A DNA stretch of 64,000 nucleotides from an uncultured Bacilli bacterium (GTDB lineage: Bacteria; Bacillota_I; Bacilli_A; RF39; UBA660), in assembly GCA_934168245.1 (NCBI GenBank), contig CAKPMY010000008.1, positions 3,856 through 67,855 on the forward strand, read 5' to 3'. The number at the start of each line of letters is the position of its first letter. The stretch's first letter is position 1. Under the pieces are notes generated by a model that was given only the letters and a program-made list of their open reading frames with translations, made no database searches and was not told the origin of the DNA. Positions 26,741 through 36,976 of the stretch are shown in pieces. A program made the position numbers and the translations under genes.

Positions 26741-29071
26741 ATGCAAGATACGACACAATCAACAACTTTAATAATTTGTCCTAATGAGACAAAAATGAAA
26801 CTATTAAAAGATTCATCTTCTAAAAATGAATTACTAAATATAAAATTCATGACCAAAGAAGAATATAAAAATATCTATTATTTTTCTTATGATGAAAAAA
26901 CATTAGCCTATCTAATGAAAAAATATAACTACAATATCGATGTCTGTAAAGTCTACTTAAACAACTTATACGTAATAGATGAGGCTAAGACTTATAAAAG
27001 TCCTAAACTAAACTTCTTAAAAGATCTAAAAAAAGAATTACTCCAAGAAAATCTTTTAATTATCAATAAAACCTACAAAGATTATTTAAAAGATAAACCT
27101 ATCATTGTCAAAAACGAATATAACCTAGATAAATATGAAGAGGAAATGCTAAATCTAAAACCAACAACTTATCAAAGTATAAAACTAGAAACTCCAGTAG
27201 TAGAATGTAAAACTATCGAAGAAGAAGTAAACTATGTTTGTCTAAAAATACTAGACCTTCTAAAACAAAATGTTCCTCTAAATAAAATTTATCTAACCAA
27301 TGTCCAACAAGAATATTTCTACATCTTAAAAAAAGTCTTTTCTTACTACCATATCCCAATAAACATCAATTTTAAGTATTCAATCTATTCAACTAAAGTA
27401 GTAAAAGACTTTCTAGGAACCGGTGAACTAGACTTAGAAAACACAAAGAAACTTCCTCTAAATAAAAAGATAATTAATATCTTATCATCCCTAACTAGTC
27501 TAGATGAAACATCTAAAGAATATAAAACTATTCTCCTAGACAAACTTCAAAATACTTATCAAAGTCCAACTATTCTAAAAGATGCTGTTTCTATAAAAGA
27601 TTTGTATAAAGAAACTTTCACTGACGATGAACATGTCTTTGTCCTAGGTTTCAACCAAGACGTCCTACCTAAAATGGAAAAAGATATCTCTTATATCAGT
27701 GATAAAGAAAAAGATGAAGTACCGTTATATAAAACTTCTTACTTAAATAAACGTAATAAAGAAACTCTAACATACATCTTATCTACTATAAAAAACTTAT
27801 ACCTATCTTATAAAATATCTACACCATTCAGTAGTTATTATAAATCAAGCCTAATTACCGATTTATCTCTTCCAATCATCAAACCAGACTTAGATAATTA
27901 TAACTCCTCAAATATCTATAACAGTCTTCGCCTTGCCACTAAACTAGATTTATATCACTTATACGGAGAAAAAGACGAAGTCCTAGAAAAACTCTACACT
28001 CACTATCAAATACCTTATAAGACTTACTCCAACGACTTTACTGGTCTAAATAAAGATGAATATCTAACTAACTTACCATATCCATTAAAACTATCTTATA
28101 CCAGTCTTAATGCCTATAGTGAATGTAAGTTTAAATATTACATTAGACATGTCTTAAAACTAGAACCATATACTGATACTTTCCAAACTTATGTTGGAAC
28201 TATGTATCATTACATCTTATCAATCTATAAAAAAACAAACTTTAACTTTGAAGAAGAATACCAAAAATACTTAGAAAAAAGAGACCTTTCTCTAAAAGAA
28301 AAACTCTTACTAATTCGTATTAAAAAAGATCTTCTAAAACTAATAGATGTCCTAAATAAGCAAGACTTAATAACAGGTTATAACGATGCTTACTATGAAA
28401 AGAAAATAGATATCTACCTAAAGAAAAAAGTCTCTGTAATCTTTACTGGAACCATCGATAAAATAATGTACTATCAAAATATTGAAGACACATACTTCTC
28501 AATAATTGATTATAAAACAGGTACCATCGATACTCATATCGAACCTATGAAATATGGTCTTCATATGCAACTACCTGTCTATCTTTACTTAATTCATTAT
28601 TCTAAAGCCATTAAAAGCCCGATCTTTACCGGAATTTATTATCAAAATATTCTTTTCAATTATCCAACTTGGGATAAAGACATTACTAAAGTTAAAGACG
28701 ACCAATACATGTTAAATGGCTACTCAACTGAAGATATTTCTATTCTTAGTCGCTTTGATTCTACCTATGAAAAAAGTACTTATATCAAAAGTTTATCTTA
28801 TTCTGATGAGAAAGGTTTTAGTTATAACACCTCTAAAAAGATTCTAACTAACGATACCTTATATAACTTACTAAACTACACTAAAAACTATATATCAACC
28901 TCAACTGACAGTATCTTAGATGCCGACTTTAAAATAAATCCTAAAGTCTATTCTGGTATTAATGAATCTTGTAAGTTTTGTTCTTTCAATGACTTATGTT
29001 ACATGAAGGAAAAAGACTTAGTATATCTAGAAAAACAAACTGACTTATCATTCTTAGGAGGTGATGAATAA
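26741..29071 (+). CDS. addB: AddB-like helicase-nuclease subunit, shortened
   Basis: The B subunit of the AddAB recombination helicase-nuclease, which processes double-strand DNA ends. Seen: a PD-(D/E)XK nuclease with IIDYKTG (D590, K592) and QLPVYLYL, and the four iron-sulfur cysteines in AddB arrangement: C462 in SECKFKYY, then C744-X2-C747-X5-C753. The N-terminal part is short and degenerate: where AddB normally has a Walker A, this protein reads LIICPNETKMK. Length is 776 aa against roughly 1150 in Bacillus. GGTGAT sets ATG 26741 as the start; the ATG at 26729 is upstream of that site. The stop overlaps addA by one base. Confidence 0.88.
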   Translation: MQDTTQSTTLIICPNETKMKLLKDSSSKNELLNIKFMTKEEYKNIYYFSYDEKTLAYLMKKYNYNIDVCKVYLNNLYVIDEAKTYKSPKLNFLKDLKKELLQENLLIINKTYKDYLKDKPIIVKNEYNLDKYEEEMLNLKPTTYQSIKLETPVVECKTIEEEVNYVCLKILDLLKQNVPLNKIYLTNVQQEYFYILKKVFSYYHIPININFKYSIYSTKVVKDFLGTGELDLENTKKLPLNKKIINILSSLTSLDETSKEYKTILLDKLQNTYQSPTILKDAVSIKDLYKETFTDDEHVFVLGFNQDVLPKMEKDISYISDKEKDEVPLYKTSYLNKRNKETLTYILSTIKNLYLSYKISTPFSSYYKSSLITDLSLPIIKPDLDNYNSSNIYNSLRLATKLDLYHLYGEKDEVLEKLYTHYQIPYKTYSNDFTGLNKDEYLTNLPYPLKLSYTSLNAYSECKFKYYIRHVLKLEPYTDTFQTYVGTMYHYILSIYKKTNFNFEEEYQKYLEKRDLSLKEKLLLIRIKKDLLKLIDVLNKQDLITGYNDAYYEKKIDIYLKKKVSVIFTGTIDKIMYYQNIEDTYFSIIDYKTGTIDTHIEPMKYGLHMQLPVYLYLIHYSKAIKSPIFTGIYYQNILFNYPTWDKDITKVKDDQYMLNGYSTEDISILSRFDSTYEKSTYIKSLSYSDEKGFSYNTSKKILTNDTLYNLLNYTKNYISTSTDSILDADFKINPKVYSGINESCKFCSFNDLCYMKEKDLVYLEKQTDLSFLGGDE

Positions 29072-32000
29072 TGGCTTGGACTCCTGAACAATTACAAGCA
29101 ATAAATGAAGAAGGCAAAAATATTATTGTCTCTGCTGGAGCCGGTTCTGGAAAGACTGCGGTACTAACAGAACGAACTATTCGTAAATTAAAAACTGGTG
29201 TTCATATCAATGAATTATTAGTCCTAACTTTTACTAATGCTGCTGCTGCTGAAATGAAAGATCGTATTAGAAGAGCCATTAATAAAACTCCTGGCCTAGA
29301 AGAAGAGGCCAATCTAATAGATGGTGCCTACATCACAACCTTTGACTCTTTCTCCTTATCAGTTGTTAAAAAGTACCATACTAAGTTAAATGTTAGTAAT
29401 AATATCAAAATTACTGATGATGTTATCATCAATATTGAAAAAAATAAAATTCTAGACGAGATCTTTGAAGAAAACTATTTATCTCCTAAAGAGAATTTTA
29501 CTAATCTAATCAAAGACTTCTGTCTAAAAGATGATAAAGAATTAAAAGACTATATTCTAAATTCTTATAAAAAAATAGAGTTAAAGTATGACCGTAGCGA
29601 ATATCTTTCTACTTATCTAGAAAACTATTATTCTAAGGAAAACCTTCAAAAACTTATCTCGGAATATATCTCTGTAATTTCTTCTTATCAAAAAGATATT
29701 ACTAACTTAATAACGGACTTAAATTCATACTTTGATGGAACTTACGTAACTAAAGTAAGTGATGCCTTAGAAAAATTCTTATCTGCTAAAACTTATGCTG
29801 AACTAAAAAATAGTCTTTTAGATGTAAAATTACCTGCTGTTCCAAGAAACTCTGATGAAGAAGGTAAGAATATTAAGACAACTATTTCCTCGCTTATATC
29901 TGACGTCAAAGATTTATTAATTTATGAATCAGAAGAAGAAATGCAAGAAGAAATCCTATCAACTAAAGAGAATGCATCTGTAATAATTTCCATTCTAAAA
30001 GAACTAGATAAACGTATCCAAAACTATAAAAGAGAAAATGAAATCTATAACTTTACCGATATTGCTCATCTAGCCATTAAAGCAGTTAAAGAAAATCCGG
30101 ATATTAGAGAAGAATTATCCGCTTCTTTTAATGAAATCTTAGTCGATGAGTACCAAGACACTTCTGATACTCAAGAATTATTTATCTCTCTAATCTCCCA
30201 TAATAATGTCTACATGGTAGGGGATATTAAACAATCAATCTATCGTTTCAGAAATGCTAATCCTTATATCTTTAAAGATAAATATGATACTTATCGTGAT
30301 ACTGATAAAGGTATTAAAATCGATCTAAATAAAAACTTCCGTTCCAGAAAAGAAGTCTTATCAAATATCAATCTTTTATTTGATTTATTCATGGATGATG
30401 AAATAGGAGGAGCAGCTTACCAAGAATCACATCGTATGGTCTTTGGTAACAATCTCTATATCGAAAAAGGCTCAACTGATCAAAACTATGACTTAGATGT
30501 TTTAACTTATGAACTAGAAAAGAATAGTCCTATTACTAAAGATGAACGTGAAATATTTATAATCGGTCAAGATATCAAAGAAAAGATTGCCTCAAACTAT
30601 CAAATCTTTGACAAAGACACTTCAATCCTAAGAACCATCAACTATTCAGATATCGTCATCTTACTAGATAAAAGTAAAAACTTTGACCTTTACAAGAAAA
30701 TCTTTGAATACTTACACATTCCACTATCTATAGAAAAAGATTCATCCCTTCGTAAAGATCAAGACATCTTAGTCATAAAAAGTCTTTTAAAGTTCTTAAA
30801 GTGTCTAAAAACATCCTCTTTCGATCAAGAATTTAAATATAGTTTTATCTCTCTAGCCAGAAGTTTCTTATTTAACTTACCAGATAATGAAATTTATCAC
30901 TACTATGTTACAAATACATATAAAGAAACTGCTCTTTATCAAACTTGTCTAGAACTAGTAAAAAATATTGATACTATGTCTGCCGCAGAATACTTAGACT
31001 ATATCTTAACAGAACTTCACTATGAAGAAAAACTTCTAACTATTGGTAGTATCTTATCATACCGTACTAGACTAGAATATATTTATAATCTAATAAATGA
31101 CTATTCCTCATCAGGTAACACTATCTATGACTTTATTGAATACCTAGATGAAATCTACAATAACGACTATGACTTAAAATTCAAAGTAAATGAATCAAGT
31201 ACCAATAGTTGTAAAATTATGACTATTCATAAATCTAAAGGTCTAGAATTCCCAATCTGTTACTTTGCTGGTTTTACTAGTAACTTTAATATTAGTGAAC
31301 TAAAAGAAAAGATAATTTTCGATAATAAATATGGCCTAGTTCTACCAAAAGTAGATGAATACTATAAAGAAACAATTATTAAAACACTTCTTAAAAGAAA
31401 CACTAAAAAAGAAGAAATATCTGAACGTATTAGGCTTTTATATGTTGCCTTAACTAGAGCCAAGGAAAAGATGATTATCGTTATTCCAACTCAAGAAGAG
31501 ACAAAAGAAGTTACTTCTATTGTTCCAGTCTATGAACGTAGTAAATATAATAGTTTCTTATCAATTTTAAAAAGTATATATTCCGTTCTTTTACCATACG
31601 TAATTTTAAAAGAACCAAACTGTACTAAAGACTATTTAAAAACTACTAAGCCTCAAGCCGAAAAAGAACTTATCCTTCCACAAGACAATTTAAAAGTAGA
31701 AGAAATATCTATTGAACCTTCTAAAGTAGAAGAAAGTCATTTTTCTAAAGAAACACTTCATATCTTCACTAAAGAAGAAAATGAATTATTAGAGTTTGGT
31801 ACTAAAGTCCATGAACTTTTAGAAACACTAGACTTTACTAAACCATTCTCTCTAGAATCAAAACACCTAGAACAAAAAATATCTGCCTTTATAAATTCTC
31901 CTCTTATCCAAGAAAACCTTAATTATCCAATGTATAAAGAATATGAATTTATTTATGAAGAAGATAATACTTTAGCCCATGGTATAATCGATTTATTAAT

Positions 32001-32178
32001 CGAGACTCCAACCAAGATGTTTATTATCGATTACAAATTAAAAAATATTGATGATTCTAACTATGATAAACAATTAAATGGCTATCGTAAAGTAATTAAA
32101 GAAAAAACCAAAAAAGAAGTATCTTGTTACTTATATTCAATTTTAGAAGAAAGATTTAGAGAAGTAGAGGAGATGTAA
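29071..32178 (+). CDS. addA: AddA-like ATP-dependent helicase/nuclease
   Basis: The A subunit of AddAB: a UvrD-type 3'-5' helicase with a RecB-type nuclease. Seen: Walker A GAGSGKT (23-29), TFTNAAAAEMKDRI motif Ia, Walker B ILVDEYQDTSDTQ, motif III MVGDIKQSIYRFR, motif V TIHKSKGLEFP, motif VI LLYVALTRAKEKM, and a C-terminal nuclease with GIIDLL...IIDYKLK (D987, K989). At 1035 aa it is shorter than the roughly 1230 aa of Bacillus AddA. Its ribosome site AGGAGGTGAT lies in the end of addB and the two genes overlap at TAATG, so they are coupled. A terminator sits at the stop, with an IS right behind it. Confidence 0.95.
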   Translation: MAWTPEQLQAINEEGKNIIVSAGAGSGKTAVLTERTIRKLKTGVHINELLVLTFTNAAAAEMKDRIRRAINKTPGLEEEANLIDGAYITTFDSFSLSVVKKYHTKLNVSNNIKITDDVIINIEKNKILDEIFEENYLSPKENFTNLIKDFCLKDDKELKDYILNSYKKIELKYDRSEYLSTYLENYYSKENLQKLISEYISVISSYQKDITNLITDLNSYFDGTYVTKVSDALEKFLSAKTYAELKNSLLDVKLPAVPRNSDEEGKNIKTTISSLISDVKDLLIYESEEEMQEEILSTKENASVIISILKELDKRIQNYKRENEIYNFTDIAHLAIKAVKENPDIREELSASFNEILVDEYQDTSDTQELFISLISHNNVYMVGDIKQSIYRFRNANPYIFKDKYDTYRDTDKGIKIDLNKNFRSRKEVLSNINLLFDLFMDDEIGGAAYQESHRMVFGNNLYIEKGSTDQNYDLDVLTYELEKNSPITKDEREIFIIGQDIKEKIASNYQIFDKDTSILRTINYSDIVILLDKSKNFDLYKKIFEYLHIPLSIEKDSSLRKDQDILVIKSLLKFLKCLKTSSFDQEFKYSFISLARSFLFNLPDNEIYHYYVTNTYKETALYQTCLELVKNIDTMSAAEYLDYILTELHYEEKLLTIGSILSYRTRLEYIYNLINDYSSSGNTIYDFIEYLDEIYNNDYDLKFKVNESSTNSCKIMTIHKSKGLEFPICYFAGFTSNFNISELKEKIIFDNKYGLVLPKVDEYYKETIIKTLLKRNTKKEEISERIRLLYVALTRAKEKMIIVIPTQEETKEVTSIVPVYERSKYNSFLSILKSIYSVLLPYVILKEPNCTKDYLKTTKPQAEKELILPQDNLKVEEISIEPSKVEESHFSKETLHIFTKEENELLEFGTKVHELLETLDFTKPFSLESKHLEQKISAFINSPLIQENLNYPMYKEYEFIYEEDNTLAHGIIDLLIETPTKMFIIDYKLKNIDDSNYDKQLNGYRKVIKEKTKKEVSCYLYSILEERFREVEEM

Positions 32179-32190
32179 TAATCTCCTTTT
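32169..32190 (+). terminator. intrinsic terminator of addA
   Basis: GGAGAT (32169-32174), loop GTAATA, ATCTCC (32181-32186), then TTTT. The insertion sequence begins about 14 bp further on. Confidence 0.65.
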
Positions 32191-32203
32191 CATAATTGTA
32201 AAT

Positions 32204-33287
32204 GATGTGATACCAAAAAATCAGAAAAAATATTAATTCGAAAGTGGTGCGTTAGCATCACTTTTCAATTGTTCTCTTTTTTCAATAGGAGTCATCCAAT
32301 TTAGTATTTGCATTGGTATGTTATTAGAACGTTTTAAATATGCTTTCATTTGTTTTAATAAATCATCATATGAATAAAAAGATAAGTAGGAATAAAATCT
32401 TTGTTGATCATTTTTGTGACTTCTTTCAACTTTTCCATTATGCCTTGGAGTTCTAGGCATAATCAGGTTATGAGTTATTTTTAGTTCTTCACATAAAATG
32501 TCTAATGGGTGAATTCTTTTAGTGTTAGAAGTATGTGTAAATTCAGAATCATTATCAGTTTGAATGATTTGAGGTTTATATCCAAAATAAACAATAGCTC
32601 TTTTTACAAAGTCTACAGTTGAATAAATAGATTGGTCTTTATAAGGGTAGATAAATCTTTCTCTAGATGCTTCATCAATAACTGTATATTGATAAAACTT
32701 CTCTCTAACATTACCAACATAACATTCTTTAGGTACATATTTAACATCCATTTGCCATTTAATACCAATCATTTTAGGAGTATCATATTTTTTAGGAATA
32801 TATTTTTTATGTTTTTGTTTATCAACAGATAAATTCATTTTTCTAATAATTCTAAATAAAGAACATGCATGTCTTGAATAGCCTTTTTCAGTTCTTAGTT
32901 TGCCATATAATTCAGGTAAGGTGATGTGAGGATTTCTTCTGGTATAATCCTTAATCCATTTAATTTCCTCATCAGTATGAGCATTAGGATGTTTAGATAA
33001 AGGTTTATGGGATCTATTAATAAGAGATTCTTTAGTACCGTCAAATTTTTTCATCCATCTAAGAAGAGAAGATTTAGAGATATGGTACCTTCTACAGACC
33101 AAAGATAAAGGATAACCTTTCGAATATAGACGAACGGCATAAAATTTTGTGTTTAAATCATGTGGATAATAACGCATGTTTTGTGGTATAGTATTCATAG
33201 CAAAAAGTCCTTTCGATAAATATTTTTCTGTTCAATTAATATTTTATCGGATTATTTGCTTTTTTTGTACTTACATGGTGTCACATC
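32204..33287 (-). mobile_element. IS481-like insertion sequence
   Basis: A complete-looking IS of about 1.08 kb with one transposase gene on the minus strand. The ends carry an inverted repeat: GATGTGATACCA at 32204-32215 against GATGTGACACCA read inward from 33287 (11 of 12). Outside, AATTGTAAAT (32194-32203) and AATTGTAACT (33288-33297) form a 9-of-10 direct repeat, a likely target duplication. The exact ends could shift by one or two bases. It sits between the addA terminator and the VWA surface-protein gene. Confidence 0.8.
32233..33198 (-). CDS. IS481-family transposase
   Basis: A 321-aa DDE transposase with N-terminal helix-turn-helix (SLVCRRYHISKSSLLRWMKKF) and an integrase core. Catalytic residues: Asp in WQMDVKYV, Asp in IQTDNDSEF and Glu in GKVERSHKND. 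The frame is intact, so the element may be active. The Shine-Dalgarno GAAAGGAC lies just upstream on the minus strand. Assignment to IS481 rather than IS3 rests on a single ORF with no frameshift partner and the HTH layout. Confidence 0.9.
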   Translation of the reverse strand: MNTIPQNMRYYPHDLNTKFYAVRLYSKGYPLSLVCRRYHISKSSLLRWMKKFDGTKESLINRSHKPLSKHPNAHTDEEIKWIKDYTRRNPHITLPELYGKLRTEKGYSRHACSLFRIIRKMNLSVDKQKHKKYIPKKYDTPKMIGIKWQMDVKYVPKECYVGNVREKFYQYTVIDEASRERFIYPYKDQSIYSTVDFVKRAIVYFGYKPQIIQTDNDSEFTHTSNTKRIHPLDILCEELKITHNLIMPRTPRHNGKVERSHKNDQQRFYSYLSFYSYDDLLKQMKAYLKRSNNIPMQILNWMTPIEKREQLKSDANAPLSN

Positions 33288-33403
33288 AATTGTAACTCTA
33301 CACTGTTCAATCGTTGTTTTAGCAACTTATTATTGAAAAAAGTACGTAAAAATAGTAAAATATTATTGAGAATAAAATATTAAAAATAGTTTTGGTGAGG
33401 ACA

Positions 33404-36400
33404 ATGAAAATAAAAAAGAAATTTCTTAAACTAAAAAATATTATGTTCCAGAATAAGTCTAGAGCATTTTTAGCATGCCTTTCATTTCTAGCCCTTTTTC
33501 TAACTATCTTTTCATTACTAACTAAGACCAATATTTTGTCTGTAACTGTAAAAAGTCTTTTAGAAACAGTCGGGGTTTATACATCAGAAATAAAAAGTAT
33601 TGAGATAACTTCATCTAATTATAATGCCTCTGGCTCATGGAAAGTAACAAAATCTGCTGAATGGACTGGTTACGAAAAAGCCCGAGTTACTTTTGATGTT
33701 GACTCCGTAATGCGAAAAGCCGATAAATATAAAGACATTATCTTAGTAGTTGATATATCAGGTTCCATGTCCGGTAAAAAAATTGCCAAAGCCAAATCCG
33801 ATGCTAAAGAACTGATAAGTTTTATTCTAAGCGATACCAACAATCGTATTGCTCTTATTACTTTTTCTGAAGATTCAACCATTGTCTCACCATTTTCGAA
33901 CAACGAAATAGATTTATTAACCAAAGTAGAAGAACTTTCTTTATTAAGCACAACTAATTATAATGCTGGACTTTTAAATGTTTCTGAAATAATGAAAACT
34001 TATACTAAAACAGCAACCAGAGATTGTGTAGTCTTATTTTTAACAGACGGTTATCCAAACGAAGATACACCAAATGAAGTAGGAACATATGAAATGTTAA
34101 AAGACAAATACCCATATCTAATGATTAATGGTATTCAGTATGAGATGGGAAGTCAGATAGTAGATGCTATTAAAAATATTTCTGACGAACAATATTCTGC
34201 TACTACCCAGTCTTTAAATAATATCTTATTCACCGCCGCTTCTCCAACTAGTAAATATGAAGATTTTATTGTAACTGACTATATTGATAACGATTATTTT
34301 ACCTTAGAATCAGTTGATGACGTAAAAGTTAGTTTAGGAGAAGTAACATTAACCACTGAAGATAACCTTCAAAAAATAACTTGGAATCTAGGTAAAAATA
34401 CCCTTCTTACTGGTAGGGGAGCTCAAATGACAATTGACTTAACAAAAAAGTCGAGCACCACAGCAACGACATATTATCCTGCTAATAAAAAAGAGCAAAT
34501 AACTTCCAAACTCCCAGCAGCCGCATCAGAGACTATAACCAGCACCAAAACACCAGTTTTAAAAGGTGTTTATACCGTATCATACGATACAAATGCTCCA
34601 ACAGGTTGCTCACTACCTAGTATTTCATCAGAAAAATACTTTGCTTATCAAAATGTTCAAAAAATAACTCAAGAATTATCTTGTCAAGGCTATCTATTTA
34701 AAGGTTGGGAATTTAAAAAGAACGATGAAGACAGCATAAAATTAATAAATGAAAATGTCTACATAATGCCTGAAAAAGATATAACTTTAGTTGCTACTTG
34801 GTCCAAACATTCTTTAAAAAAGGAAATGGATGGTACAGTTTATCAAAATAAAACCTTATATAGAGTCTTACAAAACGAAGCAACAACTGGAGGCCTAGCC
34901 AAAGAATACACGGGCACTCACCAAGACTCTTATCTAAAAACTGGCGATGAAAAAATCTATCATTATTACGCAACAACAGATGCCGAAGGGACTGAAATTC
35001 AAAATAAAAACAATGTAATATTTGCAAATACCTGCTGGCAGATGATTAGAACAACAGATACCGGTGGAGTAAAACTATTATATAATGGCGAACCAGATTC
35101 TAATGGAGCTTGTGGTACAGATAGAGGAACACATATAGGTTACTCATCTATTGGTACTACAACTCTAGGAAGTAATAGAATAAATGCATCCACAACTTAC
35201 AATTTCTATTATGGAACATCTTATACCTACGATACTGAAACTCAAAAATTTAGCCTTGCTGGTACTAAAACTCAGAGTGTATGGTCAGATGATACATATC
35301 AAGATTTAATAGGGAAATATACTTGTAAAAATACAGATGCAACAGGAACTTGTACAATATTATATTATGTAACTGGCTATAATAGTGCTACCTCTGCCTA
35401 TGCAACCGGTATGACAGGAAAAGCAAGCTATTCAGTGCTAGGAACAGTTAAATATAGTAATGGCAGAGACTCTCTTGCATATTTTGGTTATATGTACAAT
35501 AAAGTTTATATTTCAGATCAAATAGAAAAACCAGAAATAGCAGTTGCTTATTATCCGCAAGTAGATATGACCACCCTATGGTATTCCAAAAGATACACTT
35601 ATAGTAGTAGTACCAAAGAATACAAACTTACTAGTCCACACCAAGTAACATCAGAAGATGAACTTTCAAGCCTTATTGGAACCTATACTGTATTATCAAC
35701 ATCCAAAACTGGTACTAATTCAAGTCTATACTATGTTACTAGTGAAGGCTATGTTGGTCTTTATGTAATCGAACTTTCAAACGGAAACAATATCACAACT
35801 TGTAAAAATGCCGCATATGGCTGTAATGATAGTTATACATATGGAGATGGTTATACCAAACTTTCAACAGGAAAATATCGAATTACAAATCCAACCACTA
35901 TCAAAAGAACTGCCTTTCAAGATAATTACGAGGCTATGAGGTATAAGTATTTATGTGTAAACGCCACAAATAATGCTTGTAGTGATGTCTACTATATAGC
36001 CTTTACTGATAACACACCACGTTTATATATAGACTATACTAAATCATCAGAGCCAATAAAATACTCTAATGGTTACACTTATTCTAATGGCACTTATACT
36101 TTAAATGATACTAATTCTGTAACATTCTGGGATACAACTGAAGAAAATGTCCAAAAAATAAATAATGCTCATTATACTTGTCTTAATGAGACTGGTGTTT
36201 GTACTACCGTTTATTATGTATATAACTATCATGCAGAATGGAGAGGCTTATACTATATTCCATTAATCAATGGCACCTCAGTAGAAGGAGCTATAACAGA
36301 AATGTTAACCGCCGATGATGTCAATACAACCGATTCTACGTTAAAAATAATAAATGATACATGGTATGAACAAAATCTCTTACCATATAAGGATTACATA

Positions 36401-36850
36401 GAAGACACTATTTTCTGTAATAACAGAAGTATTGAAAACTTAAATGGTTGGAACCCTAATGGCGGAGATATATCAGTACGTTTGGACTTTAGTGGAACGG
36501 TATTAAAAAACAGTCTTGCTTGTCCAAATGAAACAGATAAATTTAGTGTAAATAATAGTAAAGCCAGACTAAAATATCCAATTGGTCTTATGACAAATGA
36601 AGAGATGAATCTACTCAACAATAATAATGCTAGGTCAGGAACAAATTACTGGCTTGGTACTCCATATAGTTTTAGTCAAGCAAGTTGGCCATATAACACC
36701 AGCATAACCAATGCGGGAGAATTAGATAGTAGAGCCGTATTATATACCAACGGTCTAAGACCAGCAATCTCCCTAGCACCAGATGCCATATATAGAGTAG
36801 GTGATGGTACTATGAATAATCCTTACATAGTAGAAACTAATGTTTCTTAA
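33404..36850 (+). CDS. large VWA-domain surface protein with Cys-paired repeats
   Basis: A 1148-aa exported protein. N-terminal basic region and TM/signal segment (about 23-42); VWA domain about 110-290 with MIDAS D117-I-S-G-S-M-S and FLTDGYP (D215), which binds a metal ion and often a host ligand. A Listeria-Bacteroides-type repeat follows (GYLFKGWEF...MPEKDITLVATW, about 420-465). Then come four tandem units of about 75-125 aa from roughly residue 600 to 960 with a YTY...YTC...C..VYYV pattern, and a C-terminal domain ending GLRPAISLAPDAIYRVGDGTMNNPY. No LPXTG or other anchor, so it may stay attached by its N-terminal segment or join another protein. GGTGAGG sets ATG 33404. The LPXTG gene follows at 126 bp. 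Confidence 0.88.
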   Translation: MKIKKKFLKLKNIMFQNKSRAFLACLSFLALFLTIFSLLTKTNILSVTVKSLLETVGVYTSEIKSIEITSSNYNASGSWKVTKSAEWTGYEKARVTFDVDSVMRKADKYKDIILVVDISGSMSGKKIAKAKSDAKELISFILSDTNNRIALITFSEDSTIVSPFSNNEIDLLTKVEELSLLSTTNYNAGLLNVSEIMKTYTKTATRDCVVLFLTDGYPNEDTPNEVGTYEMLKDKYPYLMINGIQYEMGSQIVDAIKNISDEQYSATTQSLNNILFTAASPTSKYEDFIVTDYIDNDYFTLESVDDVKVSLGEVTLTTEDNLQKITWNLGKNTLLTGRGAQMTIDLTKKSSTTATTYYPANKKEQITSKLPAAASETITSTKTPVLKGVYTVSYDTNAPTGCSLPSISSEKYFAYQNVQKITQELSCQGYLFKGWEFKKNDEDSIKLINENVYIMPEKDITLVATWSKHSLKKEMDGTVYQNKTLYRVLQNEATTGGLAKEYTGTHQDSYLKTGDEKIYHYYATTDAEGTEIQNKNNVIFANTCWQMIRTTDTGGVKLLYNGEPDSNGACGTDRGTHIGYSSIGTTTLGSNRINASTTYNFYYGTSYTYDTETQKFSLAGTKTQSVWSDDTYQDLIGKYTCKNTDATGTCTILYYVTGYNSATSAYATGMTGKASYSVLGTVKYSNGRDSLAYFGYMYNKVYISDQIEKPEIAVAYYPQVDMTTLWYSKRYTYSSSTKEYKLTSPHQVTSEDELSSLIGTYTVLSTSKTGTNSSLYYVTSEGYVGLYVIELSNGNNITTCKNAAYGCNDSYTYGDGYTKLSTGKYRITNPTTIKRTAFQDNYEAMRYKYLCVNATNNACSDVYYIAFTDNTPRLYIDYTKSSEPIKYSNGYTYSNGTYTLNDTNSVTFWDTTEENVQKINNAHYTCLNETGVCTTVYYVYNYHAEWRGLYYIPLINGTSVEGAITEMLTADDVNTTDSTLKIINDTWYEQNLLPYKDYIEDTIFCNNRSIENLNGWNPNGGDISVRLDFSGTVLKNSLACPNETDKFSVNNSKARLKYPIGLMTNEEMNLLNNNNARSGTNYWLGTPYSFSQASWPYNTSITNAGELDSRAVLYTNGLRPAISLAPDAIYRVGDGTMNNPYIVETNVS

Positions 36851-36976
36851 GAAAAAATCAACCCTAAAAGGCAAATTAAAAACCAACAAAAAACAAAAAT
36901 CCAACTAATGTATATATCTAAAACTAAATAAGTTGCCCATAACTTATAAAATCTAATGTACAAAGGAATGGTAGTA

